64,000 bases of DNA, from contig CAWHVW010000007.1 in the NCBI GenBank assembly GCA_963832965.1, positions 124,001 to 188,000 on the forward strand. Reading direction: 5' to 3'. Position 1 is the first letter of the stretch. The number at the start of each line of letters is the position of its first letter. Of the stretch, positions 39,958 to 48,845 are shown piece by piece. The notes under the pieces are model-generated. The model saw only the letters and a list, made by a program, of their open reading frames with translations, was not told the DNA's origin and made no database searches. Position numbers and translations under genes: made by a program. Origin of the DNA: CAWACP01 sp963832965 (GTDB lineage Bacteria > Acidobacteriota > Terriglobia > Bryobacterales > Bryobacteraceae).

Positions 39958-41190
39958 CTAGCGCGGGAGGCTGTCCGCCCAGGACATCGCCTGGACGTGC
40001 AGTTCACCGGCTACCTCCGGCGCGATCCCTCGGGCGGACGCCAGGCGGGCCGCGGCGGGGAAGTCCGAGCGCTCGAAAGCCACGGCCATCTCCAGAACGG
40101 CGCGCATGCCGTCGCTGTCGTTGGACCGGCCCAGTATCGCGTCCTCGACGTGCGGTTCCAGCCCCATGTCTTCCACCAGTTCCTCCAGCGGGCGGCCGAT
40201 CATGGCGTCCAGCAATGACAGGAGCCCAATCAGGAAGCACGAGGAAGACCGGTTCCGCAGCGCCGAGTTTTCCGCGGCGAGTTCGCAGAACCGCGCGCGA
40301 ATCAGACATGCCGTCACCAGTTCAACCGGCTTTCCGCTGGCCATGTTCGGCAGGGCCGCCAGAGTGACCCACTTGCGAATGTTGATCTCGCCAAGGTGAG
40401 CAAAAGCCTGATGGAGTGTTTCCACGCCCTGCTGATGCTGGAACACGGCCGAGTTGGCGAAATAGAGCAGCTTCTGGGTGAGCCCGACGTCGGGACCGAT
40501 CAGCGCCTCCAGCCTCTGAAAACTCAGATCGGTCTGTTGAATCTCCTTGAGCAAACGCAGGCACGCCAGCTTCGATGTCGGCACGCGTCTGGAGGACAGA
40601 ATCTCCGGCCGCGCAAAATAGAACCCCTGAAACAGCTCGCAGCCCGCCGCCAGCGCCGCTTCGAAATCGTCTTCCGTCTCCACCTTCTCGGCCAGCAGCC
40701 GCAGCCCCAGTTTACGGAAGCGCGCGCAAAGCTGAGCGCGATCCCCGGCTCCCAGCGCCAGCCAGTCCAGCTTGGCGTAGTCCGCGTATGCCAGCAGGGG
40801 ATTGGGCGCGCTGGCCGTGGTGATGTCGTCCAGAGCGATGCGGTAACCCGCTTCCTTCAGCTTCCGGCACGACGCAATCACTTCGCTGTCCGGTTCCACG
40901 TCCTCCAGAATCTCGATGACCACGCGATCCCGTGGCAGCATCAGCGCGTGCCCTCCCACCAGCAGAGCCCGAGTGAAATTGATGAAACCGCGCTTTTTGC
41001 CGAGGACGCGATTGCATCCGATGGCCAGGAATGCGTTGGTGATCAGGGTGGTGGTAGCGGCGCTGCCGTCGCTTCCATCGAAACAATTCTCCGTGCCGGA
41101 CCGGAACAGCAACTCATAGGCGACCGTCCGGTTATGCCTGTCAAGAATGGGTTGGCGGCCGACTAAGACCATGCTGCTCGCCAGTCTCAT
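39958..41190 (-). CDS. EAL-HDOD signalling protein
   Basis: About 410 aa from ATG 41190 (ATG 41172 is an alternative); the frame upstream to 41547 is only a shadow of nadD. The N-terminal EAL-like domain begins LVGRQPILDRHNRTVAYELLFRSG, with VVIEILEDVEPD in place of the EAL motif and IALDDITTA and LLAEKVET further on, so key phosphodiesterase residues are only partly kept. The C-terminal HDOD domain (about 205-400) is typical of the YuxH-like class, which usually acts in c-di-GMP-linked regulation without being an active enzyme. Confidence 0.88.
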   Translation of the reverse strand: MRLASSMVLVGRQPILDRHNRTVAYELLFRSGTENCFDGSDGSAATTTLITNAFLAIGCNRVLGKKRGFINFTRALLVGGHALMLPRDRVVIEILEDVEPDSEVIASCRKLKEAGYRIALDDITTASAPNPLLAYADYAKLDWLALGAGDRAQLCARFRKLGLRLLAEKVETEDDFEAALAAGCELFQGFYFARPEILSSRRVPTSKLACLRLLKEIQQTDLSFQRLEALIGPDVGLTQKLLYFANSAVFQHQQGVETLHQAFAHLGEINIRKWVTLAALPNMASGKPVELVTACLIRARFCELAAENSALRNRSSSCFLIGLLSLLDAMIGRPLEELVEDMGLEPHVEDAILGRSNDSDGMRAVLEMAVAFERSDFPAAARLASARGIAPEVAGELHVQAMSWADSLPR

Positions 41191-41230
41191 CGGCCAAAAG
41201 GACGATTCCTTGACGTTGTGCGCACTGTGG

Positions 41231-41273
41231 TGTGGGGCAGCGCCATGCGCTGCCATCGAGCATGGCTGCCCCA
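41231..41273. repeat. family 2 repeat between nadD and EAL-HDOD gene
   Basis: Contains the hairpin GGCAGCGC-CAT-GCGCTGCC (41236-41254), identical to the one at 24869, and an outer GGGGCAG/CTGCCCC pair (41234-41240 with 41266-41272). It probably terminates nadD. Confidence 0.8.
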
Positions 41274-41275
41274 GG

Positions 41276-41860
41276 TTAGAGAACTTCGGGAAGGCGGGGC
41301 CAATCGTACAGGCCGCGCTCCACGATGTAGCGGCCCACCGCCTGGGGCAAGTCGTCCGGCACCTCGCCCAAGGCCAGACGGCGCCGGATATCGGAGGAAG
41401 ACACCGGCAGAGCGAGCGTGTCCAGCCGATCCACCCGCGCCCCTTCCGGAGCCGCATAGGTATGGCCCGGCCGGGTGACCACAATGAACCGCGTCGCCGC
41501 CACCACATCGCGCCAGCGGTGCCAGGTGGCGAGTTCCGCGAACGCATCCGCGCCCAGGATGAAATACAGTTCGTCGGGCGTCTGCGCGCGGACCTTTTCG
41601 ATGGTCAGAATGGAGTAGCTTTTCTGCTCGCCCTCCTCGAGGCGTGACGGCTCGAAGCGCGGATGGGCCGCGCAGGCCAGTTCCACCATGCGAAAACGGT
41701 CCGCCCACGACGCTCCGGTACTGTCGGATTTGTGGGGGGGACAACCCGCCGGGATGAACAAGACGCGGTCGAGCGCGAAGGCGTCAGCCGCTTCCTGGGC
41801 CACGGTCAAATGGGCCTTGTGAATGGGATCGAAGGTCCCCCCGAAGATCGCTATAGGCAA
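41276..41860 (-). CDS. nadD: nicotinate-nucleotide adenylyltransferase
   Basis: 194 aa, the usual NadD length. The nucleotidyltransferase signature GGTFDPIHKAH is at residues 7-17, the substrate loop PAGCPPHKSD follows, and the second signature VSSSDIRRRL is at about 162-171. NadD adenylates nicotinate mononucleotide to deamido-NAD in NAD synthesis. The gene stands alone, closed by a family 2 hairpin; the expected rsfS partner is not seen nearby. Confidence 0.94.
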   Translation of the reverse strand: MPIAIFGGTFDPIHKAHLTVAQEAADAFALDRVLFIPAGCPPHKSDSTGASWADRFRMVELACAAHPRFEPSRLEEGEQKSYSILTIEKVRAQTPDELYFILGADAFAELATWHRWRDVVAATRFIVVTRPGHTYAAPEGARVDRLDTLALPVSSSDIRRRLALGEVPDDLPQAVGRYIVERGLYDWPRLPEVL

Positions 41861-41914
41861 GTAACAGGATACCAGGGGACTGTGCGCTTCGCCCTGTGAT
41901 ATCGTGAGCGGCTA

Positions 41915-42829
41915 ATGGCACGGATCCTGCTGGCGGGCTGCGGTGGATGGGGTCGCCACATCCTGCGCGATCTGCTGACGCTGGGCTGCGTGGTCAACGT
42001 TGCCGATCCGCACCCGGAGGCGCGGCAACGGGCCATCGCGGCTGGCGCGCACGAAGTTGCCACTGACGCCAGCGAACTGCCGGAGAGCGACGGGGTGGTC
42101 ATCGCCACGCCGTCTTCCACGCACGCCGTGGTGATCGACGCCATGCTGCCGCGCGGCGTCCCTATCTTCGTGGAGAAGCCGATGGTGTGCCGCGTGAGCG
42201 ACGCGCGGAGGCTGGCCGCGCAGGCCCGGGACCGCGTGTTCGTTATGGACAAGTGGCGCTACCACCCCGGCGTGGAGGAGCTTCGCCGCATCCGCGAAAG
42301 CGGCGAACTCGGCCCGGCGCTGGGCATGCATCTCCGCCAGGTGGGCTGGGGATGCCCGCATCCTGACGTCGACGTCACGTGGATTCTTCTGCCGCATTGT
42401 CTGGGCATCCTGCGCGAGGTGCTGGGCTGTCTGCCCCCGGCTGCCGCAAGCTTCGCGGAACGTCTGGACGGCCAGGCCGTGTCCCTGCGCGGGGTGCTGG
42501 GGAGCGCTCCGTGGGCCACCGTCGAAGTATCGGCGCGCAGCCCGGAAAAACAGCGCGAATTCCGGCTGCATTGCGAACAAGGCGTGGCCTGGCTGGACGG
42601 CCGGTGGCATGATCATATCCGCATCGCGCGGGGAACGGACGGGATGAATTCCGACGCGCCCAACGTAGAGAAGCGGCCGGTGCCCACCGAACTTCCCCTG
42701 CTGCGCGAACTGCGCGTGTTCGTGGATCACCTGCCTGGCGGCCCGCCGCCCCACACCAACGCGGAGGAAGGCGCGGCCGCGGTGGAGCGCATCCAGCAGT
42801 TGCGCAGCCTCGCGGGGCTTCCGGAATGA
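41915..42829 (+). CDS. Gfo/Idh/MocA-family oxidoreductase
   Basis: 304 aa. A Rossmann start (ILLAGCGGWGRHILRDLL) and the family signature PIFVEKPMVCRVSDARRLA show an NAD(P)-dependent sugar or imine dehydrogenase; the C-terminal alpha/beta domain contains DKWRYHPGVEELRRI. It is shorter than most members (about 340 aa). The stop overlaps the start of the glycosyltransferase gene (ATGA), so the product probably prepares a sugar for that enzyme. Confidence 0.87.
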   Translation: MARILLAGCGGWGRHILRDLLTLGCVVNVADPHPEARQRAIAAGAHEVATDASELPESDGVVIATPSSTHAVVIDAMLPRGVPIFVEKPMVCRVSDARRLAAQARDRVFVMDKWRYHPGVEELRRIRESGELGPALGMHLRQVGWGCPHPDVDVTWILLPHCLGILREVLGCLPPAAASFAERLDGQAVSLRGVLGSAPWATVEVSARSPEKQREFRLHCEQGVAWLDGRWHDHIRIARGTDGMNSDAPNVEKRPVPTELPLLRELRVFVDHLPGGPPPHTNAEEGAAAVERIQQLRSLAGLPE

Positions 42830-44094
42830 GCCTCGCGGCGACCATTCTGATCCCCACCCACAATCACGCCCATACGCTCCGGGCCAGCGTGGCCAGCGCG
42901 CTGCGCCAGACCGTGCCGGATCTCGAAGTTTTCGTAATCGGCGACGGCGCGCCCGAGGAGACCCGCGAGATCCTGAACGAGTTCCTGCGAGCGGACTCCC
43001 GCGTTCGTTTTTTCGATTGCCCCAAGGGGCCGCGCCACGGCGAGATCCACCGGCACGAAGCGCTCGCACAGGCGCGCGGGCGGATCGTCTGTTACCTTTC
43101 CGACGACGATCTGTACCTGCCCCGGCACGTGGAGGAGATGAGCGCGCTGCTGGAGCAGGCGGACTTTGCCAACGCGCTGGCGACCGCAGTGCGCCTTGAT
43201 GGCAGCTTTTCAACGCGAACCGTCGATCTGTCCCTTCCGGCCTACCGGCAGGAACTGATCGAGGGCCGTAATCGCGTGCCTCTTTCGGGGGGAGCGCACA
43301 CCCTGGCGGCGTACCGGAGTCTGCCGGAAGGCTGGACCAGCGCTCCCGCGGCGGTGCCCACCGACCTGCACATGTGGCGCAAGTTTCTGGCGCAGCCGGG
43401 CTGCCGCTTCCAGGCTGCCTCTTTGCCGACGGTGCTGGTGTTCCCCGCTCCGGCAAGACTTCATCTCACTACCAGGGAGCGCTTCGACGAATTGCAGACC
43501 TGGCTTGATCGGATCTCGGTGGAGCCTGCGCGCACGGCACTCATCGAGCAAATCCTGCGCCAGAAAGTGCGGGACGCGGCGGCCACCGATGCCAGCCTGC
43601 TTGATTACCAGTGGGGCAGGAGCCCGCGGCTCCAGGAATTCTCATTACAGATATTCTTCCCAGTGACCACCGAACATACCGAATCCGGCTCCAGTCGGCT
43701 TCCCGTTCGCGGAGGCGAGTGGGTGGCCATTGAACAGGACTTCCTGTACCCGCGCACAAAGGTGCCCGTGCGGATCGACCCGTGCGACGTGCCCGCGCTG
43801 ATTCAGATTTCCGGAATGCGCCTGTGCGCGGCCAGTGGACAAGTCCTTTGGGAGTTGGATGAGAAGACTTCCCGCGATGTGCGCCTGGACGGAACGGCCG
43901 GCCTGCTGAGCGGCGGCCGCGAACTGCGCATTGTGAGCTACGGACGCGACCCCCAGGTTCTGCTGCCCGCCCTCACCATGCCCGCCGAAGGGAAACGGGT
44001 GCGCCTGGAATGCCGGGTTCGGCTGGATGCGGACGTGGAGACGCTGGCGGCTTCATTCTGCGCGGATCTGAAAAGGCGGCCGGCTCAGACCTGA
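42826..44094 (+). CDS. family 2 glycosyltransferase with C-terminal beta domain
   Basis: 422 aa. The GT-A start is typical (ILIPTHNHAHTLRASVASALRQT, LEVFVIGDGAPEETREIL) and the metal-binding DxD-like motif reads CYLSDDDLYLPRHVEEM. A W-x-SAPAAVPTDLHMW region probably forms the acceptor site. After about residue 270 a beta-rich extension without known family is attached. The gene is coupled to the upstream dehydrogenase and convergent with the epimerase gene. Acceptor and donor are unknown. Confidence 0.85.
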   Translation: MSLAATILIPTHNHAHTLRASVASALRQTVPDLEVFVIGDGAPEETREILNEFLRADSRVRFFDCPKGPRHGEIHRHEALAQARGRIVCYLSDDDLYLPRHVEEMSALLEQADFANALATAVRLDGSFSTRTVDLSLPAYRQELIEGRNRVPLSGGAHTLAAYRSLPEGWTSAPAAVPTDLHMWRKFLAQPGCRFQAASLPTVLVFPAPARLHLTTRERFDELQTWLDRISVEPARTALIEQILRQKVRDAAATDASLLDYQWGRSPRLQEFSLQIFFPVTTEHTESGSSRLPVRGGEWVAIEQDFLYPRTKVPVRIDPCDVPALIQISGMRLCAASGQVLWELDEKTSRDVRLDGTAGLLSGGRELRIVSYGRDPQVLLPALTMPAEGKRVRLECRVRLDADVETLAASFCADLKRRPAQT

Positions 44095-44621
44095 GGCGCC
44101 TCGGCCAGCGCCATTTTTTCCTGCATCTGTTTCACGAAAACGGCGAAGCCTGGCAGGGCCGAGTCGCGCGGCGAGATTTGCGCGGTCTCCACCGGCCACG
44201 GAATGCCCAGCGCCGGATCGTCCCAGCGGCAGCCAAGTTCGTCGCTGGTGTCCCAGTAGTGCGTGACGGCGTAAATCAGCGTCGAAGGGCGGCTGAAGTA
44301 GAAGCCGTGGGCCACTCCGGGGGGAATGCTCAGGGTTTGCAGATTGTCCCCGCTCATCTCCACCATCTCCACGCGGCCTTCGGTGGGTGAGCCCTCCCGC
44401 AGATCTCTCAGCCCGATGAGCGCCGCTCCTTCGAGAAGCACCAGATAGTCGTTGTGCCGGAAGTGCCCGTGCACGCCCCGCAGAATCCCGGCGGTCGACC
44501 GGACATAGTTCCACTGCACGTACGGCTCGTCACGCCAGCCCTGACGAAAGACCTCGGTCACGGAACCGCGATCATCGCCATGCGTCTGGAGTGGACGGAG
44601 ATCCACGCCAAGTATGTTCAT
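44085..44621 (-). CDS. dTDP-4-dehydrorhamnose 3,5-epimerase-like protein
   Basis: 178 aa. The RmlC cupin shows DDRGSVTEVFRQGW, GILRGVHGH with the catalytic His, LLEGAALIGLRDLREGS and SIPPGVAHGFYF. It is close in size to RmlC (about 185 aa) but lacks the classic LRGLHYQ wording, so it may act on a different nucleotide sugar. A TATTCT box lies about 9 nt before the ATG. It overlaps the glycosyltransferase gene end to end by 10 nt. Confidence 0.82.
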   Translation of the reverse strand: MNILGVDLRPLQTHGDDRGSVTEVFRQGWRDEPYVQWNYVRSTAGILRGVHGHFRHNDYLVLLEGAALIGLRDLREGSPTEGRVEMVEMSGDNLQTLSIPPGVAHGFYFSRPSTLIYAVTHYWDTSDELGCRWDDPALGIPWPVETAQISPRDSALPGFAVFVKQMQEKMALAEAPQV

Positions 44622-44660
44622 GCGTTAACTAGAATATGGTACACGAAGGCCGCGGCCGAA

Positions 44661-44810
44661 GTGGGGCAGGATTGTATCCCGCGGCCGATTTTCAATCGGC
44701 CCGAGGCGGGTTGAAAACCAGCCGCAGGTCGGAAACATGCCCCGCAAAGCAGCATAGCCGCAACCCGGCCTGAGGCGGCCTGAGAGGCCCCGGCAGGCTG
44801 CGAGCCTGCC
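44661..44810. repeat. family 2 repeat cluster
   Basis: Begins GTGGGGCAGGATTGTATCC, then a perfect hairpin GGCCGATT-TTC-AATCGGCC (44683-44701), an imperfect GGCGGGTTGAAAACCAGCC hairpin, and finally GGCAGGCT-GCG-AGCCTGCC (44792-44810), which probably terminates lpxA. It lies between the convergent ends of lpxA and the upstream region of the epimerase gene. Confidence 0.8.
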
Positions 44811-44817
44811 CCACGTC

Positions 44818-45606
44818 CTATTCCCGGCAGATGCCGCGCTTGCTGCCGCGGATGAACTCTACCAGGTGGCGCGCGTGCTCCCCGGGCACTTCGGTTTCGA
44901 TGCGCGCCAGCGCATCGGCCAGCTTCAGCCCGGAACGGTAGAGAATGCGATACGCGGACTTGAGGGCCGCGATGCCGGCCGGGGAAAAGCCGGCTCGTTT
45001 CAGCCCCACCAGGTTCAGCCCCCTGGCCTCGACGTTGTAGCCCGCGTACAGAAAGAAAGGCGGCACGTCGCTGTTCACCCGCGTATTGCCGGCGATCATG
45101 GCCAGCCGTCCAATCTTCGAAAACTGGTGCACCACCACGCCGCCGGAGAGGAACGCCTGATCCTCCACCTCCACATAGCCCGACAGCAGCGCGCAGCTCG
45201 CAATCACCGTTCTGCTCCCGATGCGGCAATTGTGGGCGATGTGCCCGGACGTCATTATGTAATTCTCATCGCCGATTTCGGTGACGCTGTCCGGCTCCGT
45301 GCCGCGCGAAATCGTGTAGTGTTCGCGGATCTTGTTCGCGCGGCCGATGCGCAGATAGCTGCGCTCGCCGGTGAAACCCTTGTCCAGGGGGTCCGTCCCC
45401 AGCACCGTGCCGGCGGAAATCTCATTGCTTTCGCCGAGCGTGGTCCAGCGCTTCACGTAGACGTACGGCTCCAGCCGGCAGAACGCGCCGATCTCCACAT
45501 CCTGCTCGATCACGCAAAAATCCGCGATCACGCAACCCGGCCCGACCATGGCGTCCGCGTGCACGCGCGCGCCAGGGGCCACGGTGGCGGATGGATCGAT
45601 GGCCAT
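44818..45606 (-). CDS. lpxA: UDP-N-acetylglucosamine O-acyltransferase
   Basis: 262 aa, the normal LpxA length. The left-handed beta-helix is built from hexapeptide repeats (IDPSATVAPGARVHADAMVG onward). The catalytic His lies in GHIAHNCRIG, and the segment GLNLVGLKRAGFSPAGIAALKSAYR is the family's C-terminal helix start. It carries out the first step of lipid A synthesis. The gene is divergent from lpxD, with only 26 bp between the starts, not in the usual lpxD-fabZ-lpxA order. Confidence 0.95.
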   Translation of the reverse strand: MAIDPSATVAPGARVHADAMVGPGCVIADFCVIEQDVEIGAFCRLEPYVYVKRWTTLGESNEISAGTVLGTDPLDKGFTGERSYLRIGRANKIREHYTISRGTEPDSVTEIGDENYIMTSGHIAHNCRIGSRTVIASCALLSGYVEVEDQAFLSGGVVVHQFSKIGRLAMIAGNTRVNSDVPPFFLYAGYNVEARGLNLVGLKRAGFSPAGIAALKSAYRILYRSGLKLADALARIETEVPGEHARHLVEFIRGSKRGICRE

Positions 45607-45613
45607 AAGCTTG

Positions 45614-45620
45614 TATGATA
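45614..45620. promoter_or_regulatory. overlapping divergent -10 boxes of lpxA and lpxD
   Basis: TATGAT (45614-45619) on the plus strand faces lpxD, and TATCAT on the minus strand (45620-45615) faces lpxA; they share five base pairs. The lpxA ATG follows its box by 8 nt (near leaderless), while lpxD has a GAGGTGAC ribosome site. Confidence 0.5.
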
Positions 45621-45632
45621 CGTGAGGTGACG

Positions 45633-46679
45633 ATGAGGGTCTCGGAGATCGCGGCGCTGGTGGGCGGGACGTGCGAAGGCGATGCCGGCAGGCCCATCAG
45701 CGCCGCCGCGGCCCTCGATACGGCTGGCCCCGGCGAAGTATCTTTCGTGGGAAACCGCAAGGCGCTCGCGGCCGCCGCGCAATCGAAAGCGGGCTGCCTG
45801 CTGGTGTCCGCGGAATTCCCGGCGGGCCGCACGCTCATTCGCGTGGAGGATCCACGAGGCGCATTCGCCCGGGTGGTGGCGCGCCTGCATCCGCCAGAAC
45901 TGCCCGCGCCCGGCATTCATCCCACCGCCGTGGTGGCCGCCGACGCAGTTCTGGGCGAAGGAGTTTCCATTGGCCCGCACGCGGTGATTGGCGCAGCCGC
46001 GCACATTGGCGACAGCTCTTTCGTTGGCGCGGGAACCTCACTGGGCGCGCGTACGCACCTGGGCCGCGCGTGCCGGCTGCATGCCCACGTCACCATCTAT
46101 GCGGACGTGCGCATCGGCCACCGCGCCATCATCCATTCCGGCGCGGTGATCGGCGCCGACGGCTTCGGCTTCGCCATGTCGGAGGATCACTGGGAGAAGT
46201 TCCCGCAGATCGGGCGGGTGGAGATTGGCGACGACGTCGAGATCGGCGCGAACTCCTGCATCGACCGCGCGGCGCTGGGCGTCACCTCCATCGGCGACGG
46301 CGTCAAGCTGGACAACATGGTGCACATCGCGCACAATTGCCGCATCGGCCGCCATGTGGTGATCGCCGCGCAAACCGGCCTCTCCGGCGCGGTGGTGGTG
46401 GAAGACTACGCGGTGATCGGCGGCCAAGTGGGCATTGGCGACAAGGCGCGCATCGAATCGCGCGCGGTGCTGGGCTCCGGCTCGGGCGTGCTCACGTCGA
46501 AGATCGTGCACAGCGGCCAGGTGATGTGGGGCACGCCCGCGCGGCCGCTGAAGGAGTACCTCGAACAGCTAGCCAGCATGGCTCGGCTGCCCGCGCAGAG
46601 GCGCCACGTGGCGTCGCTGTTGAAACGGCTGGAAGCACTCGAAAGCCGCGTGAAGGAGATGGATCAGACGGGGAGTTGA
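45633..46679 (+). CDS. lpxD: UDP-3-O-acylglucosamine N-acyltransferase
   Basis: 348 aa from ATG 45633, fixed by GAGG upstream; the frame reaches 45615. The N-terminal domain (MRVSEIAALVGGTCEGD, GEVSFVGNRK) binds the uridine moiety, then hexapeptide repeats form the beta-helix with the catalytic region DGFGFAMSEDHWEKFPQIG and LDNMVHIAHNCRIG. A short C-terminal helix completes the trimer. It performs the third step of lipid A synthesis. Confidence 0.95.
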   Translation: MRVSEIAALVGGTCEGDAGRPISAAAALDTAGPGEVSFVGNRKALAAAAQSKAGCLLVSAEFPAGRTLIRVEDPRGAFARVVARLHPPELPAPGIHPTAVVAADAVLGEGVSIGPHAVIGAAAHIGDSSFVGAGTSLGARTHLGRACRLHAHVTIYADVRIGHRAIIHSGAVIGADGFGFAMSEDHWEKFPQIGRVEIGDDVEIGANSCIDRAALGVTSIGDGVKLDNMVHIAHNCRIGRHVVIAAQTGLSGAVVVEDYAVIGGQVGIGDKARIESRAVLGSGSGVLTSKIVHSGQVMWGTPARPLKEYLEQLASMARLPAQRRHVASLLKRLEALESRVKEMDQTGS

Positions 46680-46942
46680 GCTTTTCGCGTGCTCTGTTCC
46701 GCGCGATCCAGAATGGCGTCGGTCGATTCCAGCAACAGTTGCACGCGCGCCAGCAGTGTGCGCGCCTCCAGCAACTCCACCGGAATGGTCATCTCGAGGT
46801 AGTAGGCAATGGCTTCGATGGTGCTCAGGGGCTGCCGGAGATCGTGAGTCATTTCCAGCAGGGCCAGATCGCTGTCCGGATGCGCGCATGCATCGCCAAA
46901 AAACGCGGCAGCCTTCGTGGGGGCCAGTTGTGCAGCAGACAC
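46664..46942 (-). CDS. HisKA-like phosphoacceptor domain protein without ATPase
   Basis: 92 aa from GTG 46942, with AGGAAGG upstream. Residues 28-85 resemble the dimerisation and phosphoacceptor part of histidine kinases: MTHDLRQPLSTIEAIAYYLE has the H-box His followed by Asp-Leu-Arg-Gln-Pro, and a second helix runs LLESTDAILDRAEQ. No HATPase domain follows, nor any sensor. It could be a phosphotransfer or decoy protein. It overlaps lpxD by 16 nt tail to tail. Confidence 0.65.
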   Translation of the reverse strand: MSAAQLAPTKAAAFFGDACAHPDSDLALLEMTHDLRQPLSTIEAIAYYLEMTIPVELLEARTLLARVQLLLESTDAILDRAEQSTRKAQLPV

Positions 46943-47089
46943 TATGTATGATTCCTTCCTCTCCGTGCAATCCAGGCACGGCGAGATGTTTCAACCTTAC
47001 GCGGGGGGAGTAACGTTCAAATTTATACCTTATCGGCGAAGTCAGGTCAAGAGACTTGTTACGATTTCGTCTCGATTTGGTAACAACCG

Positions 47090-48841
47090 TTGAATCCGTG
47101 GGAGATTTTGAGCGGCCTGGGTGCACGCCGCGGCCGGTTGCGCCGTCTCCACCTTAAAGTGGATCTGCGTTGTCTGGTGCTCGGATTGGTTTTCGCGCAG
47201 GCATGGCTGCCGGCGCAGACGTCCGGAGCTTTCCCGGGCCCGGACAGCGCGGCCCGCCGTGCGCAGCCGGCGCGCGGATTCGGAACGGTGAGCGGCATCG
47301 TATTGAACGACGCCACCGGGAAGCCGCTGAATCGCGCTCAGGTGATCCTGAAGCCGCTGGATGCCGATGGATCCTCGCGGCTGCTCTCCACCATCGAAAC
47401 CGGCGTCTTCGAGTTCGACATGGTGAGGTCCGGCCGCTACACCTTCGTGGTGCAGCGGGACGGCTATCTCTCCCAGGGCGGAAGCGGGCCGCAATTCAGC
47501 GCCCCTGCGGAGCAGTTCACCGTATCGAACAACGCGCAGCTCGGCAGCTTCATGTTCCGGCTGCATCCGGCTGGTGTCATTGCCGGCCGCGTCAAGTATG
47601 GAAGCGACGCCGAGCCCGCCGTCGGAGCGGTGGTGGAGCTGTACAAGGAATTCCGGCTGCGCGGACGCCACGGCTTCGCACTGGCCGCCAGCACGCTGAC
47701 CGACGACCTGGGCGAGTATCGCGTCCACGGCGTGCCGCCAGGATCGTACTTCGTTTCGGCCACCCGGCAGCGGCCGCCGGAAGCCGCCGGCGCCACCCAG
47801 GAGCCTCGCCGGGACGGCAGCGGCCGCCCACTGCCGGACGAAGTGTGCGCGGTGACGTTCTACCCGAATGGCCAGAAGCTGGCGGATGCCGTGGCGGTGA
47901 AGATCGCTTATGGCAGCGAAGCGACGGGTACCGATATCTTCCTCGAATCGGTGCCCGCCGTCCGCATCAGAGGGCGCGTCACCAGCGCTCTGGGGGGCGT
48001 TCCGGAGAGCGTCTCCATTCTGGTTCACCGCGCCGATGCGCAGGATGGAGCCGCCATCCGCGCCGCCTACGACGTGATCGTCAACCCGAAGACCGGCGCG
48101 TTCGAGATTCACGACGTGACACCCGGCCCATACGTGCTCACGGTGGATGCGTCCGACGCCGGGCTGCGGCTGACCGCGCGGCGCTTTGTCGAAGTAAGCG
48201 AAGCGCCGATAGACGATGTTGAGATCCTCGCCGAGCCTCCATGGGCCCGCAAGGGCCATGTGCTCGTGGAGGGCGGCAACCCGGCCATGGCCTCGAATAT
48301 TCGCGTCGCGTTCGAGCCGCGCGACCAAAGCGCCGGCGGCACATCCGCGGTCACCGGGGATTACGGCGAGTTCAGCGTCTTCCTGCAACCGGGGGCCACC
48401 TACGACGTTTTCGTGCGCGACGTGCCCGCGGGCGCATGGGTGAAGTCCATCCGGGTGGCTGGTAACGACGTGCTCCGCGATGGCCTGACCGCCGAAGGAC
48501 GCGAGAACGAGGGCATCGAGATCCATCTGGCCACCGACGGTGGGAAAGCCACGGGCAGCGTGATTGACCGCACGGGCAAGCCGGTTACCGACGCGCAGGT
48601 GACGCTGATTCCGGATCCGCCGGATGGACGGTTGCAGCAGTATGCCTCGGCGGCACTGGCCAGTGACGGATCGTTCACGCTCTCGGGCCTCGCCCCCGGA
48701 CACTATCTGATTCTGGCGTCGCCCGGCGACCCGCCCTGCGATATCTACGACCCGGCGGACCTCGCCGCATGCCGGCGCGTGGGCCAGCCGTTCCAAGTGA
48801 GCTCATCCGGCCAGGCGTTCCTCCCGCTGCAAATGCCCTGA
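47090..48841 (+). CDS. exported carboxypeptidase-regulatory-like repeat protein
   Basis: 583 aa from TTG 47090 (GTG 47159 is possible). A hydrophobic segment (LRCLVLGLVFAQAWLPAQ) is the signal peptide. At least three carboxypeptidase-regulatory/Cna-B-like beta domains follow: GTVSGIVLNDATGKPLNRAQV near residue 65, AGVIAGRVKYGSDAEPAVGA near 162 and GKATGSVIDRTGKPVTDAQV near 485. Such proteins are abundant on the surface or in the periplasm of acidobacteria and are presumed to bind other proteins or glycans; no catalytic site is seen. Confidence 0.8.
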   Translation: MNPWEILSGLGARRGRLRRLHLKVDLRCLVLGLVFAQAWLPAQTSGAFPGPDSAARRAQPARGFGTVSGIVLNDATGKPLNRAQVILKPLDADGSSRLLSTIETGVFEFDMVRSGRYTFVVQRDGYLSQGGSGPQFSAPAEQFTVSNNAQLGSFMFRLHPAGVIAGRVKYGSDAEPAVGAVVELYKEFRLRGRHGFALAASTLTDDLGEYRVHGVPPGSYFVSATRQRPPEAAGATQEPRRDGSGRPLPDEVCAVTFYPNGQKLADAVAVKIAYGSEATGTDIFLESVPAVRIRGRVTSALGGVPESVSILVHRADAQDGAAIRAAYDVIVNPKTGAFEIHDVTPGPYVLTVDASDAGLRLTARRFVEVSEAPIDDVEILAEPPWARKGHVLVEGGNPAMASNIRVAFEPRDQSAGGTSAVTGDYGEFSVFLQPGATYDVFVRDVPAGAWVKSIRVAGNDVLRDGLTAEGRENEGIEIHLATDGGKATGSVIDRTGKPVTDAQVTLIPDPPDGRLQQYASAALASDGSFTLSGLAPGHYLILASPGDPPCDIYDPADLAACRRVGQPFQVSSSGQAFLPLQMP

Positions 48842-48845
48842 GCGG

